7,332 nt of DNA from WFTC01 sp047635955 (GCA_047635955.1 JBLIGW010000053.1:1-7332); one strand, 5' to 3'. Positions 1-5,629 are shown, numbered from the stretch's first letter. Numbers and translations are program-made. Notes: generated by a model not told the origin, from the letters alone.

Positions 1-1164
1 CTTTTTAGCATTGGTAGCTACAGAAAGCCAAGCTAATTGCATCTTGGTCTTTAGTTTCTCTGTAACTTCCTCTTCTGTCCAGTAGTAGTTCATTTTGTTT
101 TGTACCAGTTCAAAGTAACTCACAGTTACTCCTCCTGCATTGGCAAGAATGTCTGGGATTACATCAATGTTCTTTTCAGCAAGTATCCGATCAGCTTCAG
201 GAGTGATAGGTCCATTAGCTAGTTCGAGAATAAGCCCTGCTTTTACATTCGCTGCATTGTCTTTAGTTATCTGATTCTCCATGGCTGAAAGAACTAAAAC
301 ATCACATTCTAGTTCCAATAGCTCAGCATTGGTGATCATTTTACATTCATCTCCAGCTAGGAAGCATTCCCCTACTTTCCCTGATTCAACTTTACAAGTG
401 AGTGCGTCCGTTGGATTGAGTCCATCTTTGCAATGAAGTGCTCCTTTTGAATCTGAGACAGCAATAACTTTGAAACCGGCTTCGTCTAGTAGACGAGCGG
501 CATTAGATCCTGCATTACCAAAACCTTGAACCACTACTGTGGCATCACAAGGCTCTTTCCCATGTTCTTTCATATATTCTTCCAAAATGTAGACACCTCC
601 TTGGCTAGTGGCCGTTCCTCGTCCGAGTGAACCTCCGCTACAAAGGGGTTTTCCTGTAACAACTCCAAGTACATTTTTACCTTGAATCTTAGAGTATTCA
701 TCAGCAATCCAGGCCATTATTTGAGGGGTGGTGTAGACGTCCGGTGCAGGTATGTCCAGGTCTGGCCCAATAAAAGGCGCTAAGTTTCTAGTGAACTCTC
801 GTGTCATTAGCTCAAGTTCTCGAGGCGAAAGGGTTTTTGGGTCAACAGCGACTCCTCCTTTCCCTCCTCCAAGAGGAATGTCTACTACGGCACATTTCAT
901 GGTCATCCAGGTGGCCAAAGCTTTTACTTCGTCTAAATCTACATCAGGGTGGTAACGAATACCTCCTTTGTAAGGTCCTCTAATACTGTTGTGCTGAACT
1001 CGTAATCCACGAAAAACTCTCAGTGAACCATTGTCCATTTTGACAGGGATGCTTACTTCAATTATACGTTCCGGGTTACGTAGAATTTCTTCTACGTTTA
1101 AGTCAAGCTTCATCAACTTCGAAGCTATGTCGATTTGTTGAAGTGTGTTCTCGTACAGGGACAT
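1..1164 (-). CDS. gdhA: Glutamate dehydrogenase (Glu/Leu/Phe/Val dehydrogenase family), C-terminus cut by window edge
   Basis: Catalyses the reversible NAD(P)-dependent oxidative deamination of L-glutamate to 2-oxoglutarate and ammonia in the cytoplasm. All 388 codons visible are open. Family landmarks in order are: substrate-binding GPYKGGIR with Lys66; MTMK with Lys90; the signature IPLGGGKGGVAVDP with catalytic Lys102; the catalytic Asp142 in PAPDVYT; GKPLCSGGSLGRG at 172-183; the Rossmann motif GFGNAG at 214-219; then ELANGPIT and ILANAGGVTVSYFE at 339-352. Family members usually run to about 410-430 residues, so roughly 25-40 C-terminal residues lie outside the window. The ATG at 1164 fits the usual N-terminus (start to YENTLQQ) and lies 11 nt after the aminotransferase-like gene's stop, so the two are very likely co-transcribed. 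No Shine-Dalgarno run precedes it. Cofactor preference cannot be decided with confidence from the sequence. Confidence 0.96.
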   Translation of the reverse strand, partial: MSLYENTLQQIDIASKLMKLDLNVEEILRNPERIIEVSIPVKMDNGSLRVFRGLRVQHNSIRGPYKGGIRYHPDVDLDEVKALATWMTMKCAVVDIPLGGGKGGVAVDPKTLSPRELELMTREFTRNLAPFIGPDLDIPAPDVYTTPQIMAWIADEYSKIQGKNVLGVVTGKPLCSGGSLGRGTATSQGGVYILEEYMKEHGKEPCDATVVVQGFGNAGSNAARLLDEAGFKVIAVSDSKGALHCKDGLNPTDALTCKVESGKVGECFLAGDECKMITNAELLELECDVLVLSAMENQITKDNAANVKAGLILELANGPITPEADRILAEKNIDVIPDILANAGGVTVSYFELVQNKMNYYWTEEEVTEKLKTKMQLAWLSVATNAKK

Positions 1165-1175
1165 ACTAGGGGTGG

Positions 1176-2555
1176 CTAGGAGGTAAGGTAGTCACGAATG
1201 ACCTTAGCAGCAGTCTTTGTTTTGACAGAATCGTAATTAAGCAGGCAAGCTCGAACCATATTTTGGTGAGCTTCGGACTCAGGATTCTCCTTTGAAAAGA
1301 ACAAATTTGCTGGATGCAGAATAACACCTAGCTTCGCCAATTCAACAGTCTTTTCTTCAGCTGAGATGTCTTTCTTACTATTTCCTTCGATTAAATTAAG
1401 GTCAAACATAATGTAAGCCCGGTTACCTTCGTGAGGAAGGCTGAGTGTTTCCGTGAAGGCGAGATTATTTTCAGCGATTGTTTTTCTTTGAGTCTCAGAG
1501 TCTTCTTCTCCCAGCAGGAGTTGAGCTAGATTCAAAACTTGTATCGGATTGAATTTGAGGGCAGGTTTTTCTTCAATTACGTCAATAAACGCCTTTTTAA
1601 AGTCTAATCCTATTGGGAGCAAGTTTCTCATTAGATTTCTAGTGAGGTAGTCGTTACATTCTTGTGTAATTAGCAAATTGCCAATGTTGCTTCCGCTGTA
1701 GCTCAATGTCCGTTTAGGCTGGATGTCTACCATGGAGGAGCTTTCTTGAAAGTAAGTGTTCAGGCTTTCATCACAAAGAATCAATGCGTCATGTTTCTCT
1801 GCTAGGTCTCCAAGATATTTCAATGTGTGCTCACTCATAGCGAAACCAGTGGACTCGCTAGGGTTGATAAGCGCAATAAGTTTAATATTTTTAGTCTTTT
1901 TCAGTAAATCTAGGCTTTTTGCCTCAATTTCCCCCGTCATTGGCTTGATTGATATGTTCACGGCCTCTAGTCCATGTTTTTCAATTATTCTTCTAAGATC
2001 GCTTGTTGTTGGTGAGGTGACGAGCACTTTGTCACCTGGGCTTAGAAATTGAATGCCTTCTTGTCCTAAAAGTTTAAAAAGAGAACTTCTCACATGGTCG
2101 GATAAAACTAAATCATTCTCATTGAACAAATGTCCGATTGTTTTTTTTCTGTGCCACGTGGCTACCAATCTAGAAATCAACTCACCTTCTTTGGCAGGAG
2201 ACCACATGGACTTTTTGAACAGAGCTTTCATCACCTCATAAGGGGTCCAGTCAAAACCTTGCTTCTTTGCGATTGAAACTGCTCTTTGGATGAATTCACT
2301 TAGGTCCTTCAAATAGCGTTCTGCCACAGCAGGAACGTAGGTGCTTCGTGTCCATGAGGCAATTTCTTCTAAAAAGGCATTAGCTGGAATAGAGGTGGAG
2401 TTGATAAACCCACGCTTCTCTTTATTATATTTTGTGTCGAGAAAGCCAAGATAGGAGGCAAATTCCCGAGCTCTAACTGAGTACAGGGCTTTCCCCTGAG
2501 ATAGGTCGATAATCTCTTTTTCGTCATTATGTTCGAGGGCAATTGCTTGTAGCAT
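1176..2555 (-). CDS. Aminotransferase-like protein (PLP fold type I) lacking the catalytic lysine
   Basis: A 459-residue protein related to class I/II aminotransferases. Visible landmarks are: SPGDKVLVTSP at 172-182 (strand before the large-domain loop); INPSESTG at 230-237, matching the family's NPxNPTG with Asn231; LILCDES at 258-264 with Asp262, the residue that contacts the PLP ring nitrogen; and VRACLLN with Arg435, matching the C-terminal Arg that binds the substrate carboxylate. Where the family has S-x-S-K with the Schiff-base lysine, this protein reads LSYSGSNIGNL (284-294), so Lys is replaced by Gly288. The following phosphate-binding Arg is Asn290, and the Tyr three residues after the Asp is Leu265. 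I checked this stretch at the DNA level and saw no frameshift. Transamination therefore looks impossible by the usual mechanism; a regulatory, binding or unusual role is possible. It sits 30 nt after the helix-turn-helix gene and 11 nt before glutamate dehydrogenase, suggesting a link to glutamate metabolism. No Shine-Dalgarno is seen. Confidence 0.8.
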   Translation of the reverse strand: MLQAIALEHNDEKEIIDLSQGKALYSVRAREFASYLGFLDTKYNKEKRGFINSTSIPANAFLEEIASWTRSTYVPAVAERYLKDLSEFIQRAVSIAKKQGFDWTPYEVMKALFKKSMWSPAKEGELISRLVATWHRKKTIGHLFNENDLVLSDHVRSSLFKLLGQEGIQFLSPGDKVLVTSPTTSDLRRIIEKHGLEAVNISIKPMTGEIEAKSLDLLKKTKNIKLIALINPSESTGFAMSEHTLKYLGDLAEKHDALILCDESLNTYFQESSSMVDIQPKRTLSYSGSNIGNLLITQECNDYLTRNLMRNLLPIGLDFKKAFIDVIEEKPALKFNPIQVLNLAQLLLGEEDSETQRKTIAENNLAFTETLSLPHEGNRAYIMFDLNLIEGNSKKDISAEEKTVELAKLGVILHPANLFFSKENPESEAHQNMVRACLLNYDSVKTKTAAKVIRDYLTS

Positions 2556-2585
2556 TGGCTTGGGTAAGGGAAAATTAGGGCAATT

Positions 2586-3089
2586 CTAGTGTTTGTGACT
2601 TAGCCAGTCAAAGAAATAAGCTATAAAGCTTTTCGGTCGTCTACGTTCTCGGTCTAATTCTGATTGAAGTTTTTCTATAACTCTAAATAATAATACGTTT
2701 TCTTTGTGATGCCGGTCTAAGACCTTAATCAGCTCATTACTGTCAATGGGTGGGATTGTGGCTTTATTAATAGGCTCTTCACTGTTTTGACTAGTCGGAA
2801 TTAGGTTTTGATTAGTCAGGGTCTCTTTTGCCTCAATGCTATCAGCTTGAATGGGCTTTTCCACAGTGGTTTTATGCAATATTTTTTTCGGTGTAGTTTT
2901 ACTTGGTGAACTTCTTTTGATGAATCCATTCATCGTTACGTCATCACGTGCAATCACATAGTGAAAGCCTTGAGGAGTATTGATTCGCTTCGCTTCCAAG
3001 TCACCTCGTTTGATCATTCGACGAATAGTCTGGGATGATTTCCCTAAATATTCTGCTGCTTCTTGAATTGTTACAAAGTCTTTTGCCAT
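2586..3089 (-). CDS. MerR/excisionase-type helix-turn-helix DNA-binding protein with coiled-coil tail
   Basis: A 167-residue protein. Residues 5-56 form a MerR-like/excisionase helix-turn-helix domain: FVTIQEAAEYLGKSSQTIRRM is the two-helix core, and AKRINTPQGFHYVI (33-46) is the wing. Residues 57-115 are a polar Lys/Thr/Pro/Asn-rich linker, probably disordered. Residues 116-150 are a charged heptad-like helix (ELIKVLDRHHKENVLLFRVI, then EKLQSELDRERRR), a likely coiled coil for dimerisation. The last 15 or so residues (KSFIAYFFDWLSHKH) are aromatic and amphipathic with basic flanks, which could touch a membrane or a partner. It is the first gene of the minus-strand operon. Its promoter region holds six GAYTAGTC palindromes and its own linker codons hold two more, so it is the natural candidate for the protein that binds them (inference). 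The ATG gives a normal domain start; no Shine-Dalgarno is visible. The specific family beyond helix-turn-helix is not recognised. Confidence 0.88.
   Translation of the reverse strand: MAKDFVTIQEAAEYLGKSSQTIRRMIKRGDLEAKRINTPQGFHYVIARDDVTMNGFIKRSSPSKTTPKKILHKTTVEKPIQADSIEAKETLTNQNLIPTSQNSEEPINKATIPPIDSNELIKVLDRHHKENVLLFRVIEKLQSELDRERRRPKSFIAYFFDWLSHKH
2789..2817 (-). promoter_or_regulatory. Pair of GACTAGTC-type sites inside the helix-turn-helix gene
   Basis: GACTAGTC at 2789-2796 and GATTAGTC at 2810-2817 have centres 21 bp apart, about two helical turns. On the minus strand each continues as CAAAAC (ACTAGTCAAAAC and ACTAATCAAAAC), the same extension seen at several intergenic copies. They encode the near-repeats TNQN (92-95) and TSQN (99-102) in the low-complexity linker. 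They could be intragenic operators; binding is not shown by sequence alone. Confidence 0.5.
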
Positions 3090-3100
3090 TTGAAGTGCTA

Positions 3101-3211
3101 TTAGACCACATTGTGCCGCCTTATCACAAGTGTATAGGCCAATTATGGCTTATTGTAAAGGAAAACAGCTCTTGATTAGTCAAAAACTTAGACCACATTG
3201 TATAGGCCAAT
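3101..3211 (-). repeat. Duplicated promoter/leader segment
   Basis: Two short sequences occur twice in the same orientation. TTAGACCACATTGT is at 3101-3114 and 3188-3201. TGTATAGGCCAAT is at 3131-3143 and 3199-3211. In the gene-distal copy they overlap by three bases; in the gene-proximal copy they are 16 nt apart. Read on the minus strand, each copy supplies a TATACA -10-like box preceded by ATTGGCC. This looks like a tandem duplication of a promoter segment, with later insertion into or deletion from one copy. Confidence 0.7.
3131..3159 (-). promoter_or_regulatory. Promoter of the helix-turn-helix/aminotransferase-like/gdh operon
   Basis: On the minus strand there is TTTACA (3159-3154), a 17-nt spacer and TATACA (3136-3131), a good housekeeping-sigma promoter. 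Transcription would begin near 3124, giving a leader of about 35 nt before the ATG at 3089. A GATTAGTC site lies 15 bp upstream of the -35 box (3174-3181), placed for activation or for cooperative binding with the rest of the array. Confidence 0.7.
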
Positions 3212-3322
3212 GTTGACTAGTCAACACTCCAGATGCCGACTAGTCAAAACTTACTTTCAACCTGTTAAAGGCGACTAGTCAAAGTCCATTTGGCTGACTA
3301 CTTGACGTAATTCCGACTAGTC
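3174..3322. promoter_or_regulatory. Array of GAYTAGTC palindromes between divergent genes
   Basis: The sites are GATTAGTC 3174-3181, GACTAGTC 3215-3222 (within a perfect 16-bp palindrome), GACTAGTC 3238-3245 (followed by AAAAC), GACTAGTC 3273-3280, the degenerate GACTACTT 3296-3303, and GACTAGTC 3315-3322. Centre-to-centre distances are 41, 23, 35, 23 and 19 bp, so spacing is irregular and no fixed-length unit is repeated. The array lies between the minus-strand helix-turn-helix operon and the plus-strand membrane-protein gene and could regulate both. Binding by the adjacent helix-turn-helix protein is inference. Confidence 0.75.
3199..3226 (-). promoter_or_regulatory. Possible second, operator-overlapped promoter
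   Basis: The duplicated TATACA box at 3204-3199 (minus strand) has no good -35 at the normal distance. Instead the perfect 16-bp palindrome TGTTGACTAGTCAACA (3211-3226) fills the -35 region and holds a TTGACT that is spaced too closely (14 nt). It may be a protein-dependent or repressed upstream promoter, or a decayed copy of the proximal one. Confidence 0.35.
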
Positions 3323-3354
3323 AGCCCTTATTAGACTTCTGTCCATTATGGGGC

Positions 3355-3960
3355 TTGGTCTCTTTGATTAAATTTGATACGATTCGGCCAGTTCTTTTAC
3401 GCCTAATTGTGGACGACATTCGCTTATCATGGGACTTACTTATTCTAGTTTTCTTTGCTGTAGTGATGGCTTATAGCTTCATTATCGGTGAAAATACTGA
3501 GATTAAAGTGATCATTTCTGCCTATATGGCCGTTCTTACGGCAGATGGTATGGGTAGTTTAATCGAGAACTACATGTTTCCTTCTGCACCTTCTCTACAA
3601 GGAGCCGCAGGAGACGAGACGCTCATTCTTCTGAAGATGTTCTTATTTGTTCTAGTTATTGTTCTTTTGGTGATCAAGGGTGGCTATAGGGTCGATTTGC
3701 TTCCCAAGAGGTCCTTGTTAACTCGTTTGCTGACGAATCTGACTTTCGGTTTCCTCTGTGCAGGCCTGTTGGTGAGTACCCTTTTGGTTTATTTAACAGG
3801 CGGTTCATTCGCAACAGGGACTATTACCGCCGCAATTGAAACAAATTTATACCAGGAGTCGCTACTAGTTCAGCTTCTGATAGATAATTACAGTGTGTGG
3901 TTTGCGCTTCCCGCAATTGCCATCGTTGTTGTGAGCTTTTTTGAGCCAAGAGAGGCTTAG
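3355..3960 (+). CDS. Unknown integral membrane protein, about five transmembrane segments
   Basis: A 201-residue protein that I do not recognise. Hydrophobic segments at about 28-44, 50-68, 89-108, 128-148 and 181-196 suggest five membrane spans. They are preceded by an amphipathic N-terminal stretch (residues 4-26, alternating hydrophobic with Lys/Arg/Asp) and end in a short FFEPREA tail. There is no signal peptide and no catalytic motif. The start is uncertain: the frame offers TTG at 3355, then TTG at 3364 and GTG at 3409, and the first in-frame ATG (codon 40) would delete the first span. An out-of-frame ATG at 3348 opens an eight-codon frame, MGLGLFD-stop, overlapping the TTG. No Shine-Dalgarno is seen. 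The GAYTAGTC array lies directly upstream, so this gene may share control with the divergent operon. A tRNA-Lys follows 48 nt downstream in the same direction. Confidence 0.72.
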   Translation: MVSLIKFDTIRPVLLRLIVDDIRLSWDLLILVFFAVVMAYSFIIGENTEIKVIISAYMAVLTADGMGSLIENYMFPSAPSLQGAAGDETLILLKMFLFVLVIVLLVIKGGYRVDLLPKRSLLTRLLTNLTFGFLCAGLLVSTLLVYLTGGSFATGTITAAIETNLYQESLLVQLLIDNYSVWFALPAIAIVVVSFFEPREA

Positions 3961-3970
3961 AATAAATCTC

Positions 3971-3999
3971 TTGCATCCAGACCAAGTCATCCCTAAAAT
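3971..3999 (+). promoter_or_regulatory. Promoter of tRNA-Lys
   Basis: TTGCAT (3971-3976), an exact 17-nt spacer and TAAAAT (3994-3999) lie just after the membrane-protein stop. The predicted start falls about at 4006-4007, two or three bases before the mature tRNA 5' end, as is common for bacterial tRNA genes. Confidence 0.7.
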
Positions 4000-4008
4000 G
4001 CCCCCTGT

Positions 4009-4083
4009 GGGTCAGTAGCTCAGTGGTAGAGCAACAGCCTTTTAAGCTGATGGTCGTGGGTTCAATCCCCACCTGACCCACCA
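4009..4083 (+). tRNA. tRNA-Lys (anticodon UUU)
   Basis: Full cloverleaf. The acceptor stem GGGTCAG (4009-4015) pairs with CTGACCC (4073-4079). The D arm is GCTC/GAGC. The anticodon arm is ACAGC-CTTTTAA-GCTGA with anticodon TTT at 4041-4043. The T arm is GTGGG-TTCAATC-CCCAC, followed by discriminator A4080 and an encoded CCA (4081-4083). The outermost anticodon-stem pair is an A-A mismatch (4034 and 4050); all other stem pairs are canonical. It reads AAA and AAG codons. It has its own promoter and terminator. Confidence 0.96.
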
Positions 4084-4105
4084 TACCTTTTACACAGGAC
4101 ACGAC

Positions 4106-4140
4106 AAAAGCCTTTGTCCAGATGGACGCAGGCTTTTTTT
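4106..4140 (+). terminator. Intrinsic terminator after tRNA-Lys, probably bidirectional
   Basis: Stem AAAAGCCT (4106-4113) pairs with AGGCTTTT (4130-4137). The hairpin contains a second helix, GTCC/GGAC, around an AGAT loop, and is followed by a run of seven T (4134-4140). On the minus strand the same stem ends in TTTT, so it may also stop transcripts from the converging dnaJ gene. Confidence 0.88.
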
Positions 4141-4180
4141 GATTTTACAGGTTTGTCCTCGACAGAACTTTCCTATCAAG

Positions 4181-4206
4181 GTTTTGCACATTTCGTTGTG
4201 TAAAAC
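4181..4206 (-). other. Hairpin abutting the dnaJ stop codon
   Basis: GTTTTGCACA (4181-4190) pairs with TGTGTAAAAC (4197-4206) through ten pairs, one of them G-T, around a six-base loop. The stem ends on the last base of the dnaJ stop codon. No T-tract follows on the minus strand, so it may be an mRNA 3'-end stabiliser or a protein site rather than a terminator. The left arm is the same 10-mer found twice more upstream of dnaJ. Confidence 0.55.
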
Positions 4207-5324
4207 TAGAATATCCCTCCTGTTTCTTTGATGTCCACGCCTCCATCGTCAGCAAGTTGTTGATATTGCTTCTTTTCTTTTTTACTAAGTTTCTTAGGAA
4301 CATCTACTGCAATTGTGATCAGGTGGTCCCCTAGCTTTTCAGATCTTAGTGTTGTAGACCCTTTCCCTTTGATTTTAAAGGTAGTCCCGTTCTGAGTCCC
4401 TGCAGGCACTTTAAGCTCTTCTTTACCGTGAATGGTGTCAACCTTCATGGTTGCCCCCAAAACAGCCTGTAGGACATGAATATGCTCTTGTGAGTAGATT
4501 GTGTGTCCTTCGCGAGAGAACTTAGGGTGTTCTGCTACATCAACATAGAGATAGAGGTCTCCATGTGGTCCGCCAAATATTCCAGCAGAACCTTTTCCTT
4601 GCATACGTACCCGAGATCCGCTTTCGATCCCGGCAGGTATCTTAACGCTGACTTCGGTTTTCTGAGAAGTTCTCATCTGCCCCTTGCAGCCAGTACACGT
4701 TTTCTCTGGTGTTTCTCCTCGTCCATGACATTTTGGACAGGCATGCACGCTACTAATGTTTCCGAGTATGGTTTGTCTTGTAGTTCTAACCTGTCCAGCA
4801 CCATTACAGTCACTACATTTTACTACTTGATATCCTGGTTCTGCGCCAGTCCCTTTACAGTCGGTGCAGGTCTCAGGCTTGGTAATCTCTAAGTGTTTTG
4901 TTGTCCCAAATACGGCTTCTTCAAATTTAATTTCAATCTCAGTTTCAATGTCTCCTCCCCTCATAGGGCCTGCTTTCTTTGGTGATTGTCTTCCGTGTCC
5001 GCCGCCTCCGCCCCCAAAGAAGCTTTCGAATATGTCTGCAAATCCACCAAACTGGCTAGAGTCAAATCCAGCAGCACTACCTCCTCCGTAGCCAGGAAAC
5101 CCATTACTGCCACCTGTTGACCCAAATTGATCGTATTGGCCTCGTTTCTGTTTGTCTGAAAGTACTTCATAGGCTTCTTGAACTTCTTTGAATTTTGATT
5201 CAGCAGTTGTGTCGCCAGGGTTTTTGTCTGGGTGGTACTTTTGAACTAGTTTTCGGTATGCTTTTTTGATTTCAGCGTCATCTGCGCTTTTTTCCACACC
5301 AAGTGTTGAGTATAGGTTGGCCAT
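4206..5324 (-). CDS. dnaJ: Chaperone protein DnaJ (Hsp40), type I
   Basis: Co-chaperone that delivers unfolded proteins to DnaK and stimulates its ATPase. The 372 residues show the full type I order: J domain 3-67 with HPD at 31-33; Gly/Phe-rich region about 68-112 including a run of six Gly (104-109); zinc-binding domain with Cys pairs 153/156, 170/173, 196/199 and 210/213; then the two C-terminal substrate-binding domains with GGPHGDLYLYV. The fourth zinc motif reads CTGCKGQM, so the usual final Gly of CxxCxGxG is Met; all eight Cys are kept. I place the start at MANLYSTLGV because the J domain begins there. An upstream in-frame ATG (5384) would add 20 residues of non-family sequence, and another at 5342 would add six. 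No dnaK or grpE is adjacent and no CIRCE element is visible upstream. No Shine-Dalgarno is seen. Confidence 0.96.
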   Translation of the reverse strand: MANLYSTLGVEKSADDAEIKKAYRKLVQKYHPDKNPGDTTAESKFKEVQEAYEVLSDKQKRGQYDQFGSTGGSNGFPGYGGGSAAGFDSSQFGGFADIFESFFGGGGGGHGRQSPKKAGPMRGGDIETEIEIKFEEAVFGTTKHLEITKPETCTDCKGTGAEPGYQVVKCSDCNGAGQVRTTRQTILGNISSVHACPKCHGRGETPEKTCTGCKGQMRTSQKTEVSVKIPAGIESGSRVRMQGKGSAGIFGGPHGDLYLYVDVAEHPKFSREGHTIYSQEHIHVLQAVLGATMKVDTIHGKEELKVPAGTQNGTTFKIKGKGSTTLRSEKLGDHLITIAVDVPKKLSKKEKKQYQQLADDGGVDIKETGGIF

Positions 5325-5422
5325 ATCTGTTGTTAATTGCATGCATACTCTATAGATTTCTGCCAATTTCGCAAGAAGTATCAAACAATATTAGCTCAGA
5401 ATAGCAAGTTGAAAGGTAGAAA

Positions 5423-5536
5423 GTTTTGCACAGTCCTTATTTCCTTAGTCCTTAGCCATTTTTTGGGTGTTGATTAGTCGGAAATATTTTGTTGACTAGG
5501 CAACAGTTCTGATTAGTCAAAACCATTGTGCAAAAC
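5423..5536. repeat. Inverted pair of GTTTTGCACA around a GAYTAGTC cluster
   Basis: GTTTTGCACA at 5423-5432 and its exact reverse complement TGTGCAAAAC at 5527-5536 bracket three GAYTAGTC-type sites. A third copy forms the left arm of the hairpin after dnaJ (4181-4190), so dnaJ is flanked by this 10-mer on both sides. These are candidate binding sites for an unidentified protein. Confidence 0.5.
5472..5518. promoter_or_regulatory. Cluster of three GAYTAGTC-type sites upstream of dnaJ
   Basis: The sites are GATTAGTC 5472-5479, GACTAGGC 5494-5501 inside the near-palindrome GTTGACTAGGCAAC (5491-5504), and GATTAGTC 5511-5518 followed by AAAAC. Centre spacings are 22 and 17 bp. The motif and flanks match the array in front of the helix-turn-helix gene about 2.2 kb away, so the same protein could bind here. 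Confidence 0.65.
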
Positions 5537-5554
5537 TCAAATTAAACCTGTTAA
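5531..5554 (+). promoter_or_regulatory. Composite element CAAAAC-N8-AACCTGTTAA shared by both control regions
   Basis: CAAAAC (5531-5536), eight unrelated bases, then AACCTGTTAA (5545-5554). The same arrangement occurs at 3245-3268 in the other control region (CAAAAC 3245-3250, AACCTGTTAA 3259-3268) with the same eight-base gap. The exact gap in two otherwise different regions suggests a two-part protein site rather than chance. Confidence 0.45.
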
Positions 5555-5629
5555 TTGCCTGATAGTAGACTTGGGTATGGACATGTTTAAACACATGTTC
5601 ACTCTAACTAAAATTCGAGTTAAATAATA

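Noticed and set aside
482..496. Near-palindrome TCGTCTAGTAGACGA inside gdhA
   Set aside because: It is one copy within conserved Rossmann-fold codons (RLLDE), is unlike the GAYTAGTC family, and is most simply explained by codon choice.
752..983. Two plus-strand open frames inside gdhA
   Set aside because: They lie antisense to highly conserved glutamate dehydrogenase codons and show no domain or start signal.
1756..2241. Two plus-strand open frames inside the aminotransferase-like gene
   Set aside because: Antisense shadows of the 459-residue gene, with hydrophobic and Ser-rich compositions typical of reversed coding sequence.
3174..3322. Possible CRISPR array
   Set aside because: The repeated unit is only 8-16 bp, spacing is irregular (19-41 bp), the same motif occurs singly elsewhere, and no cas gene is present.
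3824..4102. Minus-strand open frame of 92 codons containing GIEPTT and CSTTELL
   Set aside because: It is the antisense translation of the tRNA-Lys gene and the end of the membrane-protein gene. GIEPTT...STTEL peptides are a well-known false product of reading tRNA genes backwards.
4503..5170. Open frames overlapping dnaJ on both strands
   Set aside because: dnaJ is complete with all family motifs; the Pro- and Gly-rich frames are shadows of its glycine-rich region.
4181..5432. dnaJ carried on a mobile element bounded by direct GTTTTGCACA repeats
   Set aside because: There is no transposase, no terminal inverted repeats and no compositional break, and a third inverted copy fits a regulatory motif better.
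5325..5470. CIRCE heat-shock operator upstream of dnaJ
   Set aside because: No TTAGCACTC-N9-GAGTGCTAA-like inverted repeat is present.
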